From Erythrocercus mccallii (Eukaryota > Chordata > Aves > Passeriformes > Dicruridae), in NCBI GenBank assembly GCA_013397435.1, contig VZRG01000274.1:158380-222379 (forward strand): a stretch of DNA of 64,000 nt, written 5' to 3'. Within the stretch, counting starts at the first letter, position 1; each line of letters starts with the position of its first letter. The notes below the pieces were generated by a model. The model made no database searches, was not told the origin of the DNA, and worked only from the letters and a program-made list of their open reading frames with translations. Below are positions 63,886-64,000 of this stretch, piece after piece. Both the position numbers and the translations under genes were made by a program.

Positions 63886-64000
63886 ACTGTGGCTGTTGTT
63901 TCCATGAAACAAACTAGCAGTATAAGGGTTAAAAAATCTCTTTTCTAAAATGATGAGGTGAGTATCGTGTTAATTTTCAGTATATCAGCCCAATCCTGCA

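Overview
The window is AT-rich, intron-dominated vertebrate DNA with no bacterial-type gene density. At least eight fragments are recognisable as CR1 LINEs. Several end in the short 'ATTCTATGATTCT'-like tail typical of avian and reptilian CR1, so the host is most likely a bird; a non-avian reptile is less likely. I cannot name the species.

One protein-coding gene can be read with confidence. Five consecutive + strand exons (1058-1137, 1493-1542, 4228-4295, 9335-9400, 11744-11849) join in frame. They encode the middle and most of the C-terminal nuclease domain of CDIN1 (CDAN1-interacting nuclease 1, formerly C15orf41). The N-terminal exons lie before the window. I could not find the final coding exon (expected to begin FGPGLVIYWYGF after the split Arg codon), so everything after 11849 is read as one last intron of more than 52 kb.

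Layout: 1-11849 carries the exons and short to medium introns, with one old reverse-strand CR1. About 11850-40500 is mostly featureless AT-rich intron, with a CR1 at 29 kb, a trinucleotide microsatellite at 30.5 kb and a possible cassette exon at 24.4 kb. About 40500-63100 alternates CR1 copies (43.8-44.9, 50.6-50.9, 54.8-55.4, 57.8-58.1, 58.6-59.3, and 63.6-63.9 just beyond) with blocks of balanced composition and complex sequence. These blocks contain TAAT cores, TGACAG cores, palindromes and a nuclear-receptor-like site, and look like conserved non-coding elements. In human, MEIS2 lies beyond CDIN1 in convergent orientation and is a developmental regulator surrounded by conserved non-coding DNA. 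My main inference is that the CDIN1 last intron here is part of the MEIS2 regulatory domain, with CDIN1 as a bystander gene. No tRNA, rRNA, CRISPR or intact mobile element was found. Almost all open frames of 60-150 codons outside the CDIN1 exons look like chance ORFs or shadows of CR1.
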